Source: JBLHUT01 sp047629975
GTDB taxonomy: Bacteria; Pseudomonadota; Alphaproteobacteria; Rhodobacterales; Rhodobacteraceae
Direction: 5' to 3'
Assembly (NCBI GenBank): GCA_047629975.1
Contig: JBLHUT010000106.1
Coordinates: 1-10,857, forward strand
DNA: 10,857 nt
Part shown: positions 1 through 5,801 of the stretch, piece after piece
Layout of the letters: each line of letters starts with the position of its first letter
How positions within the stretch are numbered: the first letter of the stretch is position 1
Translations under genes and position numbers: made by a program
The notes under the pieces: generated by a model
Told to the model about the DNA's origin: nothing
Seen by the model: the letters and a program-made list of their open reading frames with translations, nothing else
Database searches by the model: none

Positions 1-104
1 AAGGGCGCCATGCCCAACGGTGCAAACCGGCGGGAGAACCCCCTTGCCCCTGCAAGGTCCGCCCCCTAAAACCAGCTGAACACTGCAAATAGCGGAGCCC
101 TCCA
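1..104. other. Region upstream of gatB, no gene identified
   Basis: The 104 bases before gatB hold no gene I can support. All three forward frames are open from the window edge to stops at 67-69 or later, so the tail of a gene beginning outside the window cannot be excluded. A perfect 6-bp inverted repeat, CCTTGC (42-47) and GCAAGG (52-57) around a 4-base loop, is present but has no T-run after it. A weak sigma-70-like pair (TTGCCC at 44-49, TAAAAC at 67-72, 17-base spacer) is too poor to call a promoter. Confidence 0.4.
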
Positions 105-1616
105 ATGCTGGACCTTACTCACGACACACCAAAGCCCAAGGTCATTGCCGGGGCAAAACATGACTGGGAGCTTGTAATCGGCCTGGAAATCCACGCACAG
201 GTTGACAGCAAAGCGAAACTTTTCTCCGGCGCATCGACAAAATTTGGCGCAGAGCCTAACTCGAACGTAGCTTTCGTGGATGCCGGAATGCCGGGCATGC
301 TTCCGGTCATCAACGAAGAATGCGTCGCCCAGGCTGTCCGGACAGGTCTGGGGCTAAAAGCCGAGATCAATTTATGGTCTGCTTTCGACCGCAAAAACTA
401 TTTCTATCCCGACCTGCCACAGGGCTATCAGATCAGCCAGCTCTACCATCCCATCGTCGGCGAGGGAGAGGTGCTTGTCGAGCTTGCCAACGGCACCGCG
501 CGGGTTGTGCGGATCGAGCGTATCCACCTTGAACAGGATGCCGGAAAATCCATCCACGACATGGACCCTACCATGTCTTTTGTTGACCTCAACCGCACCG
601 GCGTCGCGCTGATGGAGATCGTCTCGCGCCCAGACATCCGCGGCCCCGAAGAAGCCGCCGCCTATGTTGCCAAGATACGACAGATCATGCGCTATCTGGG
701 CACCTGCGAGGGAAACATGCAAAACGGCAACCTTCGTGCCGATGTGAATGTGTCCGTCTGCCGTCCGGGTCAGTACGAGAAGTATCACGAAACACAAGAT
801 TTCTCGCATCTCGGCACCCGCTGCGAGATCAAGAACATGAATTCCATGCGCTTTATCCAGCAGGCCATCGAGGTGGAGGCCCGCCGCCAGATCGCAATCA
901 TCGAGGATGGTGGCAGCATCGTGCAGGAAACCCGTCTGTATGATCCGGACAAGGGCGAAACACGCTCGATGCGCTCAAAGGAAGAGGCCCATGATTACCG
1001 GTATTTTCCATGCCCCGATCTGTTGCCCCTCGAGATAGAGCAAGCGTGGGTTGATACCCTTGCCGCCGATCTTCCCGAACTGCCCGATGCCAAAAAGGCG
1101 CGGTTCATCGCTGATTTCGGTCTGACCGGCTATGACGCTTCCGTGCTCACGGCTGAAACGGAAGCCGCGACATATTTTGAAACGGTGGCGCGCGGCCGCG
1201 ATGGGAAACTTGCCGCAAACTGGGTGATCAACGAATTGTTCGGCAGGCTCAAGCAAGACGATGCCGACATTACCGCAAGCCCGCTGTCTGCCGACCAGCT
1301 TGGCGGGATTATTGATTTGATTTCCAGTGGTGATATCTCCGGAAAAATCGCCAAGGACCTGTTTGAAATTGTCTATACCGAGGGCGGTGAGCCTGCTGAA
1401 ATCGTCGCTGCACGCGGCATGAAGCAGGTCACAGACACCGGCGCCATCGAAGCGGTGGTGGACCAGATTATCGCAGACAATCCCGCTCAGGTCGAAAAGG
1501 CCAAGGCAAACCCGAAACTTGCGGGCTGGTTTGTCGGTCAGGTGATGAAGGCCACCGGTGGCAAGGCAAACCCCAAGGCCGTCAACGAGATCGTGGCGAA
1601 CAGGCTGGGCGACTAG
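105..1616 (+). CDS. gatB: Asp-tRNA(Asn)/Glu-tRNA(Gln) amidotransferase subunit B
   Basis: GatB is the tRNA-binding and kinase subunit of the cytoplasmic GatCAB complex. That complex converts mischarged Glu-tRNA(Gln) and Asp-tRNA(Asn) to Gln-tRNA(Gln) and Asn-tRNA(Asn), using ammonia released by GatA. The 503-residue product has the normal family length. Visible landmarks are GLEIHAQV (26-33) at the start of the catalytic cradle, DRKNYFYPDLPQGYQIS (95-111), the family signature DLNRTGVALMEIV (161-173), and SMRSKEEAHDYRYFPCPDL (288-306). The C-terminal YqeY-like tRNA-binding domain runs from about 355 to the end. The ATG at 105 is preceded by CGGAG (93-97) with a 7-base gap. gatA and gatC are not in the window; in this order gatB is usually, to my knowledge, separate from gatCA. 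A DUF4177 gene follows 91 bases downstream on the same strand. Confidence 0.97.
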   Translation: MLDLTHDTPKPKVIAGAKHDWELVIGLEIHAQVDSKAKLFSGASTKFGAEPNSNVAFVDAGMPGMLPVINEECVAQAVRTGLGLKAEINLWSAFDRKNYFYPDLPQGYQISQLYHPIVGEGEVLVELANGTARVVRIERIHLEQDAGKSIHDMDPTMSFVDLNRTGVALMEIVSRPDIRGPEEAAAYVAKIRQIMRYLGTCEGNMQNGNLRADVNVSVCRPGQYEKYHETQDFSHLGTRCEIKNMNSMRFIQQAIEVEARRQIAIIEDGGSIVQETRLYDPDKGETRSMRSKEEAHDYRYFPCPDLLPLEIEQAWVDTLAADLPELPDAKKARFIADFGLTGYDASVLTAETEAATYFETVARGRDGKLAANWVINELFGRLKQDDADITASPLSADQLGGIIDLISSGDISGKIAKDLFEIVYTEGGEPAEIVAARGMKQVTDTGAIEAVVDQIIADNPAQVEKAKANPKLAGWFVGQVMKATGGKANPKAVNEIVANRLGD

Positions 1617-1707
1617 GGCACACCAAACGGATCCCAACGGCCTCGTTGCGCGTCAGGCCCAATTGGCTTGCGCGCGCCGGGACCAAACAGCCGAGGAGGG
1701 GAATTTC

Positions 1708-2202
1708 ATGCAAGCGTTTGAATACAAAGTCGTCCCTGCCCCCGAAAAGGGCAAAAGCAGCAAAGGGATCAAGGGCGGCCCCGCGCGCTTTGCTCACGCC
1801 CTCGAGACGTTAATGAACACGCTTGCGCAAGAAGGCTGGCAATATGTGCGGGCTGACACGCTCCCCAGTCAGGAGCGGGTTGGCTTGACGGGGAAAACCA
1901 CGGTCTATCAGAATATGCTTGTTTTTCGCCGGAGCGTCGAGACTGCCGTGCCAAAATCTCGCAACGCGGGCGTGGCGGATAAATCCGCTTCGAATGCTCC
2001 TTCGATACTTGACCACACAGCGCCCCCTGCGCCGTCGCGAACTGGGGCGGTGCAAAACGAACCTCTACACCCGACACAGCCCGTCATGGCAGCACACTCG
2101 CCCGCAAATGTGCTCAAAGTCATAGAAGCACTGCCTGCGGCAACGACAGACCCACAAGACACGGGCGCACCCGCCCCGCAGACCCCGCCCAAGGATGTGT
2201 AG
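1708..2202 (+). CDS. DUF4177 domain protein with Pro/Ala-rich tail
   Basis: A 164-residue protein of unknown function. The first 75 or so residues match the pattern I associate with DUF4177: MQAFEYKVVPAP at the start, then a helix-like stretch with ALETLMNTLAQEGWQYVRA (31-49), and GLTGKTTVYQNMLVFRR (59-75). The remaining 90 residues are low complexity, rich in proline, alanine and threonine, and probably disordered. No signal peptide or membrane segment is seen. The start is set by a strong ribosome binding site, AGGAGGG (1694-1700), 7 bases before the ATG. A longer frame opens at 1558 inside gatB, but it would have no good binding site and would overlap that gene. It lies 91 bases after gatB on the same strand with no clear terminator between, so co-transcription is possible. 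Function cannot be inferred. Confidence 0.85.
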   Translation: MQAFEYKVVPAPEKGKSSKGIKGGPARFAHALETLMNTLAQEGWQYVRADTLPSQERVGLTGKTTVYQNMLVFRRSVETAVPKSRNAGVADKSASNAPSILDHTAPPAPSRTGAVQNEPLHPTQPVMAAHSPANVLKVIEALPAATTDPQDTGAPAPQTPPKDV

Positions 2203-2221
2203 CCACAACACACCAACCGCA

Positions 2222-2243
2222 GTGCGGCGCCAAAGCGCCGCAC
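2222..2243. terminator. Hairpin between convergent DUF4177 and bolA genes
   Basis: A perfect 9-bp stem, GTGCGGCGC (2222-2230) and GCGCCGCAC (2235-2243), closes a 4-base loop. It lies in the 57-base gap between two convergent stop codons, which is where a bidirectional terminator belongs. Neither side has a T-run, so it may act as a weak intrinsic terminator or as a 3'-end stabiliser beside Rho. Confidence 0.6.
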
Positions 2244-2259
2244 ACACAGCCGTGTCGCT

Positions 2260-2517
2260 CTAGCTTGCCACTTCGATGGCGAGTGCGTGAATTTTGTCGA
2301 TCAATTCCTTTCCAACGGCGGTGTGAATGGCCCGATGACGGGCAATGCGCGACAATCCGTCAAGCGATGGCGCGGTGATACGTATCCGAAAATGGCTTTG
2401 TCCTTCTTCGGGGGCACCTGCGTGGCCACGATGTTGAGCGCTCTCGTCGACGACCTCGAGTCTGCTTGGCGACAATTGTTTCCGCAATTGTGCCTCAATC
2501 TGCTTTTCTACCAACAT
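2260..2517 (-). CDS. bolA: BolA family protein
   Basis: BolA proteins are small cytoplasmic partners of monothiol glutaredoxins. They share a [2Fe-2S] cluster with them and act in iron-sulfur trafficking; in enterobacteria BolA also affects morphology and transcription. The 85-residue product is a full-length single domain. The loop DESAQHRGHAG (24-34) carries the histidines typical of the BolA (H-type) loop, and LSRIARHRAIHTAVGKEL (55-72) contains the conserved RH pair with the invariant C-terminal histidine H61. The reading frame extends upstream to 2736, but that part lies inside the divergent J-protein gene, so the ATG at 2517 is preferred. An in-frame GTG at 2526 would add three residues and sits closer to a purine-rich AGAAAGGG tract. 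The start is therefore uncertain by 9 bases. Divergent from the J-protein gene across 88 bases. Confidence 0.9.
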   Translation of the reverse strand: MLVEKQIEAQLRKQLSPSRLEVVDESAQHRGHAGAPEEGQSHFRIRITAPSLDGLSRIARHRAIHTAVGKELIDKIHALAIEVAS

Positions 2518-2605
2518 TTCTTTCACTTGCCCTTTCTCTCTGAGTGTCGAACCAGTAAACTCTTGGCTCCGAGTCGGAAAGTGATTGCGGGCAAAGAGGC
2601 ACATT

Positions 2606-3238
2606 ATGACTAAAGACGATCCGTTCGGTTTTGATATCCGTGCATCCAGTGACAAGAAGAAACGATCCCGCGGACGCCGCGGGATGTCGGGCGCTTTCGA
2701 GACGTCCAAAAGGGCGTGCGAGCACCCCGGTTGCACCGAACAGGGCCAGTACCGCGCGCCAAAGTCGCCCGATACGCTTGACGACTACTACTGGTTTTGT
2801 CGCGACCACGTGCGAGAATACAACCTGAAGTGGAATTTCTTCAACGGCTCCACCGAAGAAGAGATGGAGGCGCAGATTGACAAGGATCGCGTTTGGGAAC
2901 GGCCAACAAAGCCGTTTACCAAACAATCCGAAGAGCAACGCGCCTGGGCACGGCTCGGGGTTGATGATCCCCATCAGGTTCTGGGCGAGAATGCGACACG
3001 CAACCCCGGAAGATCCATCACCGGCACCCGCCGCCTGCCACCGACCGAACGGCGGGCTCTGGATATTCTGGAGGCAAAGGATCATTGGACAAAGCCGGCG
3101 ATCCGGAAGCAATACAAAGCCCTGATCAAAATTCTGCATCCCGATATGAACGGTGGTGACCGCAGCGACGAAGACCGCTTGCAAGAGGTCGTATGGGCGT
3201 GGGACCAGATCAAAGAAAGCCGCAGCTTTCGCGAATAG
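2606..3238 (+). CDS. J-domain (DnaJ-like) protein, possible N-terminal metal site
   Basis: A 210-residue cytoplasmic protein with its J domain at the C-terminus (about 148-205), reversing the usual order. The J domain shows helix II (AIRKQYKALIKI, 166-177), then the HPD tripeptide (178-180) that stimulates Hsp70/DnaK ATPase, then a helix III-like stretch (RLQEVVWAWDQI, 191-202). The N-terminal half has C38, H40, C43, C65 and H68 in a CEHPGC...FCRDH pattern that could bind one metal ion. The first 25 residues are rich in K and R. There is no Gly/Phe region and no DnaJ CxxCxGxG repeats, so this is a class III J protein. The ATG at 2606 follows AGAGG (2595-2599) by 6 bases; an upstream in-frame TTG at 2585 is less likely. 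Homologues next to bolA are common in Rhodobacterales as far as I recall. Its client is unknown. Confidence 0.88.
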   Translation: MTKDDPFGFDIRASSDKKKRSRGRRGMSGAFETSKRACEHPGCTEQGQYRAPKSPDTLDDYYWFCRDHVREYNLKWNFFNGSTEEEMEAQIDKDRVWERPTKPFTKQSEEQRAWARLGVDDPHQVLGENATRNPGRSITGTRRLPPTERRALDILEAKDHWTKPAIRKQYKALIKILHPDMNGGDRSDEDRLQEVVWAWDQIKESRSFRE

Positions 3239-3304
3239 GGCCACAAGCCTATTGCTCGGTGTCGCGATCTGCTCAAGACTGTGACGCCAAAAGGGAGAGC
3301 TGAA

Positions 3305-4027
3305 ATGAACACCTATGACCTGAGCGGACGCTGCGCGGTAGTGACGGGCGGTGCACAAGGCATCGGGGCGGCGATTGTTGCCCGCCTGCTGTCGTCGGGG
3401 GCGATGGTGGCAAGCTGGGACCTGCAAGGCACTGCTCCTGAGGGGGCCACATCGATTGAATGCGATGTGGCCGACTGGGCCAGCGTACAAAGCGCGCTGG
3501 AGCAAACGCAAGCCCGCGTCGGACCGGTTGATATTCTGGTGAATTCTGCGGGCATTTCGGGGCCGAATATGCCGGTTGCTGACTACGATGTCGGTGCTTG
3601 GGCACAGATCGTTCAGGTTAACCTGACCGGCACCTTTCATGTCAACAAGGCCGTGGTGGCCGGCATGCAGCAGCGCAATTATGGCCGCATCGTGAATATC
3701 GCCTCGATTGCCGGCAAAGAGGGAAACCCGAATGCTTGTGCGTATTCCGCATCCAAAGCAGGCGTGATCGGCTTCACCAAGTCGTTGGGCAAGGAGCTGG
3801 CAGGGCATGACATCGCCGTGTGTTGCATCACCCCTGCGGCCGCACGCACGCCAATCTTCGATCAAATGACCGACGCGCATATCGACTACATGCTGTCCAA
3901 AATTCCCCGCGCCCGGTTTCTGGAGGTCGAAGAGGCGGCAAATATGGTGACTTGGCTGGTTTCGTCGGAAAACAGTTTTTCAACTGCGGCCGTTTTCGAT
4001 TTATCTGGCGGGCGCGCCACATATTGA
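3305..4027 (+). CDS. SDR family NAD(P)-dependent oxidoreductase
   Basis: A classical short-chain dehydrogenase/reductase of 240 residues, cytoplasmic, oxidising or reducing an alcohol/ketone pair on an unknown substrate. The cofactor site is TGGAQGIG (14-21), with D39 at the end of strand beta-2, which favours NAD(H) over NADP(H). NSAG (80-83) stands where NNAG is usual. The catalytic set is complete: N106, S134, Y147 and K151 (YSASK). After the sixth strand the usual PG is replaced by TPAAARTPIF (176-185). The C-terminus FDLSGGRATY resembles the common DGG ending. The ATG at 3305 follows GGGAGAG (3293-3299), with 7 bases between GGGAG and the ATG; an in-frame GTG at 3281 lacks this support. 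It lies 66 bases after the J-protein gene and 128 bases before the VOC gene, with which it may form a small metabolic unit. Confidence 0.93.
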   Translation: MNTYDLSGRCAVVTGGAQGIGAAIVARLLSSGAMVASWDLQGTAPEGATSIECDVADWASVQSALEQTQARVGPVDILVNSAGISGPNMPVADYDVGAWAQIVQVNLTGTFHVNKAVVAGMQQRNYGRIVNIASIAGKEGNPNACAYSASKAGVIGFTKSLGKELAGHDIAVCCITPAAARTPIFDQMTDAHIDYMLSKIPRARFLEVEEAANMVTWLVSSENSFSTAAVFDLSGGRATY

Positions 4028-4031
4028 GGCG

Positions 4032-4132
4032 TCTGTCGCAGCTTGCGGATCATCGCACAAAGTGATCTCGCGTCGTATGGCAAGCGGCCTTTGCAATGGT
4101 CTGCGACAGATCCACACCCGCCCCAAAGGCCG
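4032..4132 (+). repeat. Two interleaved inverted repeats in the SDR-VOC gap
   Basis: Pair A is TCTGTCGCAG (4032-4041) with CTGCGACAGA (4101-4110): 10 bp, perfect, plus an outer G-T pair. Pair B is CGGCCTTTG (4085-4093) with CAAAGGCCG (4124-4132): 9 bp, perfect. The left arm of B lies inside the loop of A and the right arm outside it, so the pairs form either a pseudoknot or two exclusive folds. Smaller dyads (TGCG/CGCA at 4044-4057, GATCA/TGATC at 4048-4067) sit inside loop A. The structure ends 11 bases before the VOC ribosome binding site. There is no T-run, so a simple terminator is unlikely. An RNA control element or DNA operator is inference. Confidence 0.6.
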
Positions 4133-4155
4133 GATGAACCAGAAAGGAAAAGATC

Positions 4156-4755
4156 ATGACGACTGAACAGAAAATCCGCAAAATCCAGTCCCAAGGCGTG
4201 CACCACATCACCCTTGTCGGCGCGGACCGCCAGACCTCGATAGATTTCTGGGAAGGTTTGCTTGGAATGCCGTTCGTTTTCGATCAACCCAACCTTGATG
4301 ATCCCAACGAAGGCCATATCTATTTCGATCCGGGCGATGGCAGGTTGATCACGATCTTCACCAACGAAAACCGCAAGCCCGACCCGACCCGCACCTCTAC
4401 CGATCAAGGCGCGGTCCATCACATCGCCTTTTCGATCAGTCAGGCAACCTTTAAGCAAACAGTCAAGCGACTGGACGAGCGGGGGATCAAGCACAGCGGC
4501 CCCAAAGACCGCGGCTTCATGGACTCGATCTATTTCAAGGATCCAATGGGGCTGTTGATCGAACTTGCCTCTTACCGGTTCGAGCCGCCTTGGGGGTGCA
4601 GCTATGCCGATGTGATGATCGAGGCACACCGCATGCGGATTGCCGCAGGTGATTACAACATTCAGGAGGAGCACCTTGCGGATGCGATAGAGCTTCTCGT
4701 GACCCGGCGTCAAAGTTCGTTGTCACAAGACCGCCGACCAAAAGACCCCTACTGA
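4156..4755 (+). CDS. VOC superfamily protein (glyoxalase / extradiol dioxygenase fold)
   Basis: A 199-residue cytoplasmic protein of the vicinal oxygen chelate fold. Two beta-alpha-beta-beta-beta units are visible: the first from GVHHITLVG (14-22) to ITIFTN (65-70), the second from GAVHHIAFSI (85-94) to GLLIELASYRF (132-142). Likely metal ligands are H17, H89 and E136, the usual VOC two-His/one-Glu triad. The stretch FYFKDPMG-type (here IYFKDPMG, 125-132) is typical of the extradiol dioxygenase/glyoxalase I side of the superfamily. About 55 extra residues follow the second unit, with a helical stretch (GCSYADVMIEAHRMRIAAG, 147-165). The ATG at 4156 follows AAAGGAAA (4143-4150). The substrate cannot be told: ring cleavage, isomerisation or thioester chemistry all occur in this fold. 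The neighbouring SDR suggests shared metabolism. Confidence 0.88.
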   Translation: MTTEQKIRKIQSQGVHHITLVGADRQTSIDFWEGLLGMPFVFDQPNLDDPNEGHIYFDPGDGRLITIFTNENRKPDPTRTSTDQGAVHHIAFSISQATFKQTVKRLDERGIKHSGPKDRGFMDSIYFKDPMGLLIELASYRFEPPWGCSYADVMIEAHRMRIAAGDYNIQEEHLADAIELLVTRRQSSLSQDRRPKDPY

Positions 4756-4769
4756 TCCCCGACAAGCCC

Positions 4770-4794
4770 CCTGCCGGCCCCCGCAGCCGGCAGG
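4770..4794. terminator. Hairpin between convergent VOC and protease genes
   Basis: A perfect 9-bp GC-rich stem, CCTGCCGGC (4770-4778) and GCCGGCAGG (4786-4794), closes a 7-base loop. It fills most of the 40-base gap between the VOC stop codon (4753-4755) and the protease stop codon (4796-4798). The position suggests a terminator serving both strands. No T-run follows on either side. Confidence 0.65.
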
Positions 4795-4795
4795 A

Positions 4796-5662
4796 TCAGC
4801 CTGCAACCTTGCGACGACGAGGCAATGACAACCCCAGAAGGCCCGTCAGAAGCAAGACAGCAGACGTCGGGAGCGGAACAACTGCTGCCGTGGATTCGAC
4901 GACTAGAACAGGCTGGATTTTCAGGGTCGGAACCCAATTCGGATCTGCACACTCCGGCCCGATCAAAGTGTTGCTACAGCGAAAAATGAGCTGCAACCGG
5001 TTCTCGACAGAGCTGATTTCGGACGTTGTCAAAAGGGTGCTGCCGTTAAGCGACGCGTTCATCAACCCGCCCGTAGTGTGATCAAGCCCCATGTTGTGGC
5101 CCAATTCATGCGCCAAAAGCTCCGGGCCCAAGGACCCTGAGGCGTAGCCGGATTCAAGAAACAGCCTGTTTCCATGGGTCACAGGAGGAGCCGAAAAGGG
5201 CGCCGCTCCGGGATATGAGCCGCACCCCACGATACCCCCGCTAAAGAACGTGCCGCACATCGAAATGGTATCAACGAAGAAAACATAGAAAACGTCATAA
5301 TACGGGTCTTCGATAACTTCGGTTTCCGTAATGACTTCGACAATTTCCTTTTTCTTGCCTTTCCCCCTCTCTTCATACGTCACCGTCGTCACCGTTGTCG
5401 TGACCGGATCGAGCATAAACGGAAGGGGGTCATCCAGCAGATGGTTTGATTCCTCGGTGGTATTGAGGTCGCTGTAGCCCGGCGCTTGATAGATGATCGT
5501 GCTTTTTACCACAAAATCGATGTTGCGCTGGAAACCCGCAGCCTGCGAATAAACTGCCTCAAGCGCGGTTTCATTGATTGTTACGAATGCTGCCGCTGCT
5601 GTCTGGGTCGTTGCAAAAAAAGACACTGCGCAGACAATGCTGCGGAACAATGTTCCTGACAT
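4796..5662 (-). CDS. Secreted metzincin-like zinc protease with VPLPA-CTERM-type tail
   Basis: A 288-residue exported protein. Residues 1-25 form a signal peptide (hydrophobic run through FRSIVCAVSFFATTQTAAAA, cut near the alanines). The middle carries HELGHNMGLDH (185-195), the HExxHxxGxxH zinc motif of metzincins, with ligands H185, H189 and H195 and catalytic base E186. GGLMN (198-202) is a plausible Met-turn. The C-terminus has VPLPT (262-266), a hydrophobic segment (about 267-280) and PRRRKVAG. This three-part tail matches the VPLPA-CTERM sorting signals of roseobacters, which an exosortase is thought to process at the inner membrane. Residues 88-128 are rich in T, K, E and Y, without recognised domain. 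Cys pairs (136/147, 229/238) could form disulfides. The ATG at 5662 has GAGG 6 bases upstream, and the longer frame to 5752 would spoil the signal peptide. Substrate and site of action are unknown; no exosortase gene is in the window. Confidence 0.85.
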   Translation of the reverse strand: MSGTLFRSIVCAVSFFATTQTAAAAFVTINETALEAVYSQAAGFQRNIDFVVKSTIIYQAPGYSDLNTTEESNHLLDDPLPFMLDPVTTTVTTVTYEERGKGKKKEIVEVITETEVIEDPYYDVFYVFFVDTISMCGTFFSGGIVGCGSYPGAAPFSAPPVTHGNRLFLESGYASGSLGPELLAHELGHNMGLDHTTGGLMNASLNGSTLLTTSEISSVENRLQLIFRCSNTLIGPECADPNWVPTLKIQPVLVVESTAAVVPLPTSAVLLLTGLLGLSLPRRRKVAG

Positions 5663-5668
5663 AATAAA

Positions 5669-5672
5669 CCTC
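5669..5672 (-). promoter_or_regulatory. Ribosome binding site that sets the protease start
   Basis: GAGG on the minus strand lies 6 bases before the ATG at 5662. It supports that start over the in-frame start at 5752, and gives a protein whose first residues form a clean signal peptide. Confidence 0.7.
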
Positions 5673-5733
5673 ACGCTCAATGCCCCTTGTCCGTGTTCGA
5701 AAATTCGACGTTGGAAGACAAAGGCGGTTCCCC

Positions 5734-5765
5734 GAATGCTAATGGCACCCAAAAGAATGCTTAAT
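5734..5765. repeat. Tandem GAATGCT boxes upstream of the protease gene
   Basis: GAATGCTAAT (5734-5743) and GAATGCTTAAT (5755-5765) are direct repeats starting 21 bases apart, about two helical turns. They lie roughly 70-105 bases upstream of the leftward protease start. The spacing would suit a regulator binding two sites on one face of the helix. A 7-base exact repeat in a region this size is not rare by chance, so the call is tentative. Confidence 0.3.
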
Positions 5766-5769
5766 ACCT

Positions 5770-5801
5770 AAAAAAACTCGTCCTTAAGTTGTTAAGCAGA
5801 G
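5770..5801 (-). terminator. Possible intrinsic terminator after the ABC-F gene
   Basis: On the minus strand the ABC-F stop codon lies in a weak hairpin (CTTAA, loop CAAC, TTAAG; plus strand 5783-5796), with outer CTC/GAG pairs separated by a small internal loop. A run of seven T follows (plus-strand A-run 5770-5776). The T-run is good and the stem is poor. Termination here would separate the ABC-F gene from the protease gene downstream on the same strand. Confidence 0.45.

Noticed and set aside
1..66. Possible C-terminal tail of an upstream gene ending at the stop 67-69
   Set aside because: All three forward frames are open over this short stretch, so none is favoured. No family motif can be recognised.
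975..1637. Leftward open frame of 220 codons inside gatB
   Set aside because: Pure antisense to the GatB tail domain; no domain or ribosome binding site.
1646..1674. TTGCGCG direct repeat and CCAATTGG palindrome between gatB and the DUF4177 gene
   Set aside because: Short motifs expected by chance in GC-rich DNA, not placed at a promoter-like position.
2495..3880. Leftward open frame of 461 codons opposite the J-protein and SDR genes
   Set aside because: It runs antisense across two clear protein families and has no recognisable domain. Its length reflects the GC-rich codon pattern of the real genes on the other strand.
5761..5796. TTAA repeats as a CtrA binding site
   Set aside because: CtrA needs TTAA-N7-TTAA. 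The spacings here are 4 and 19 bases, and the close pair is better explained as the stem of a terminator.
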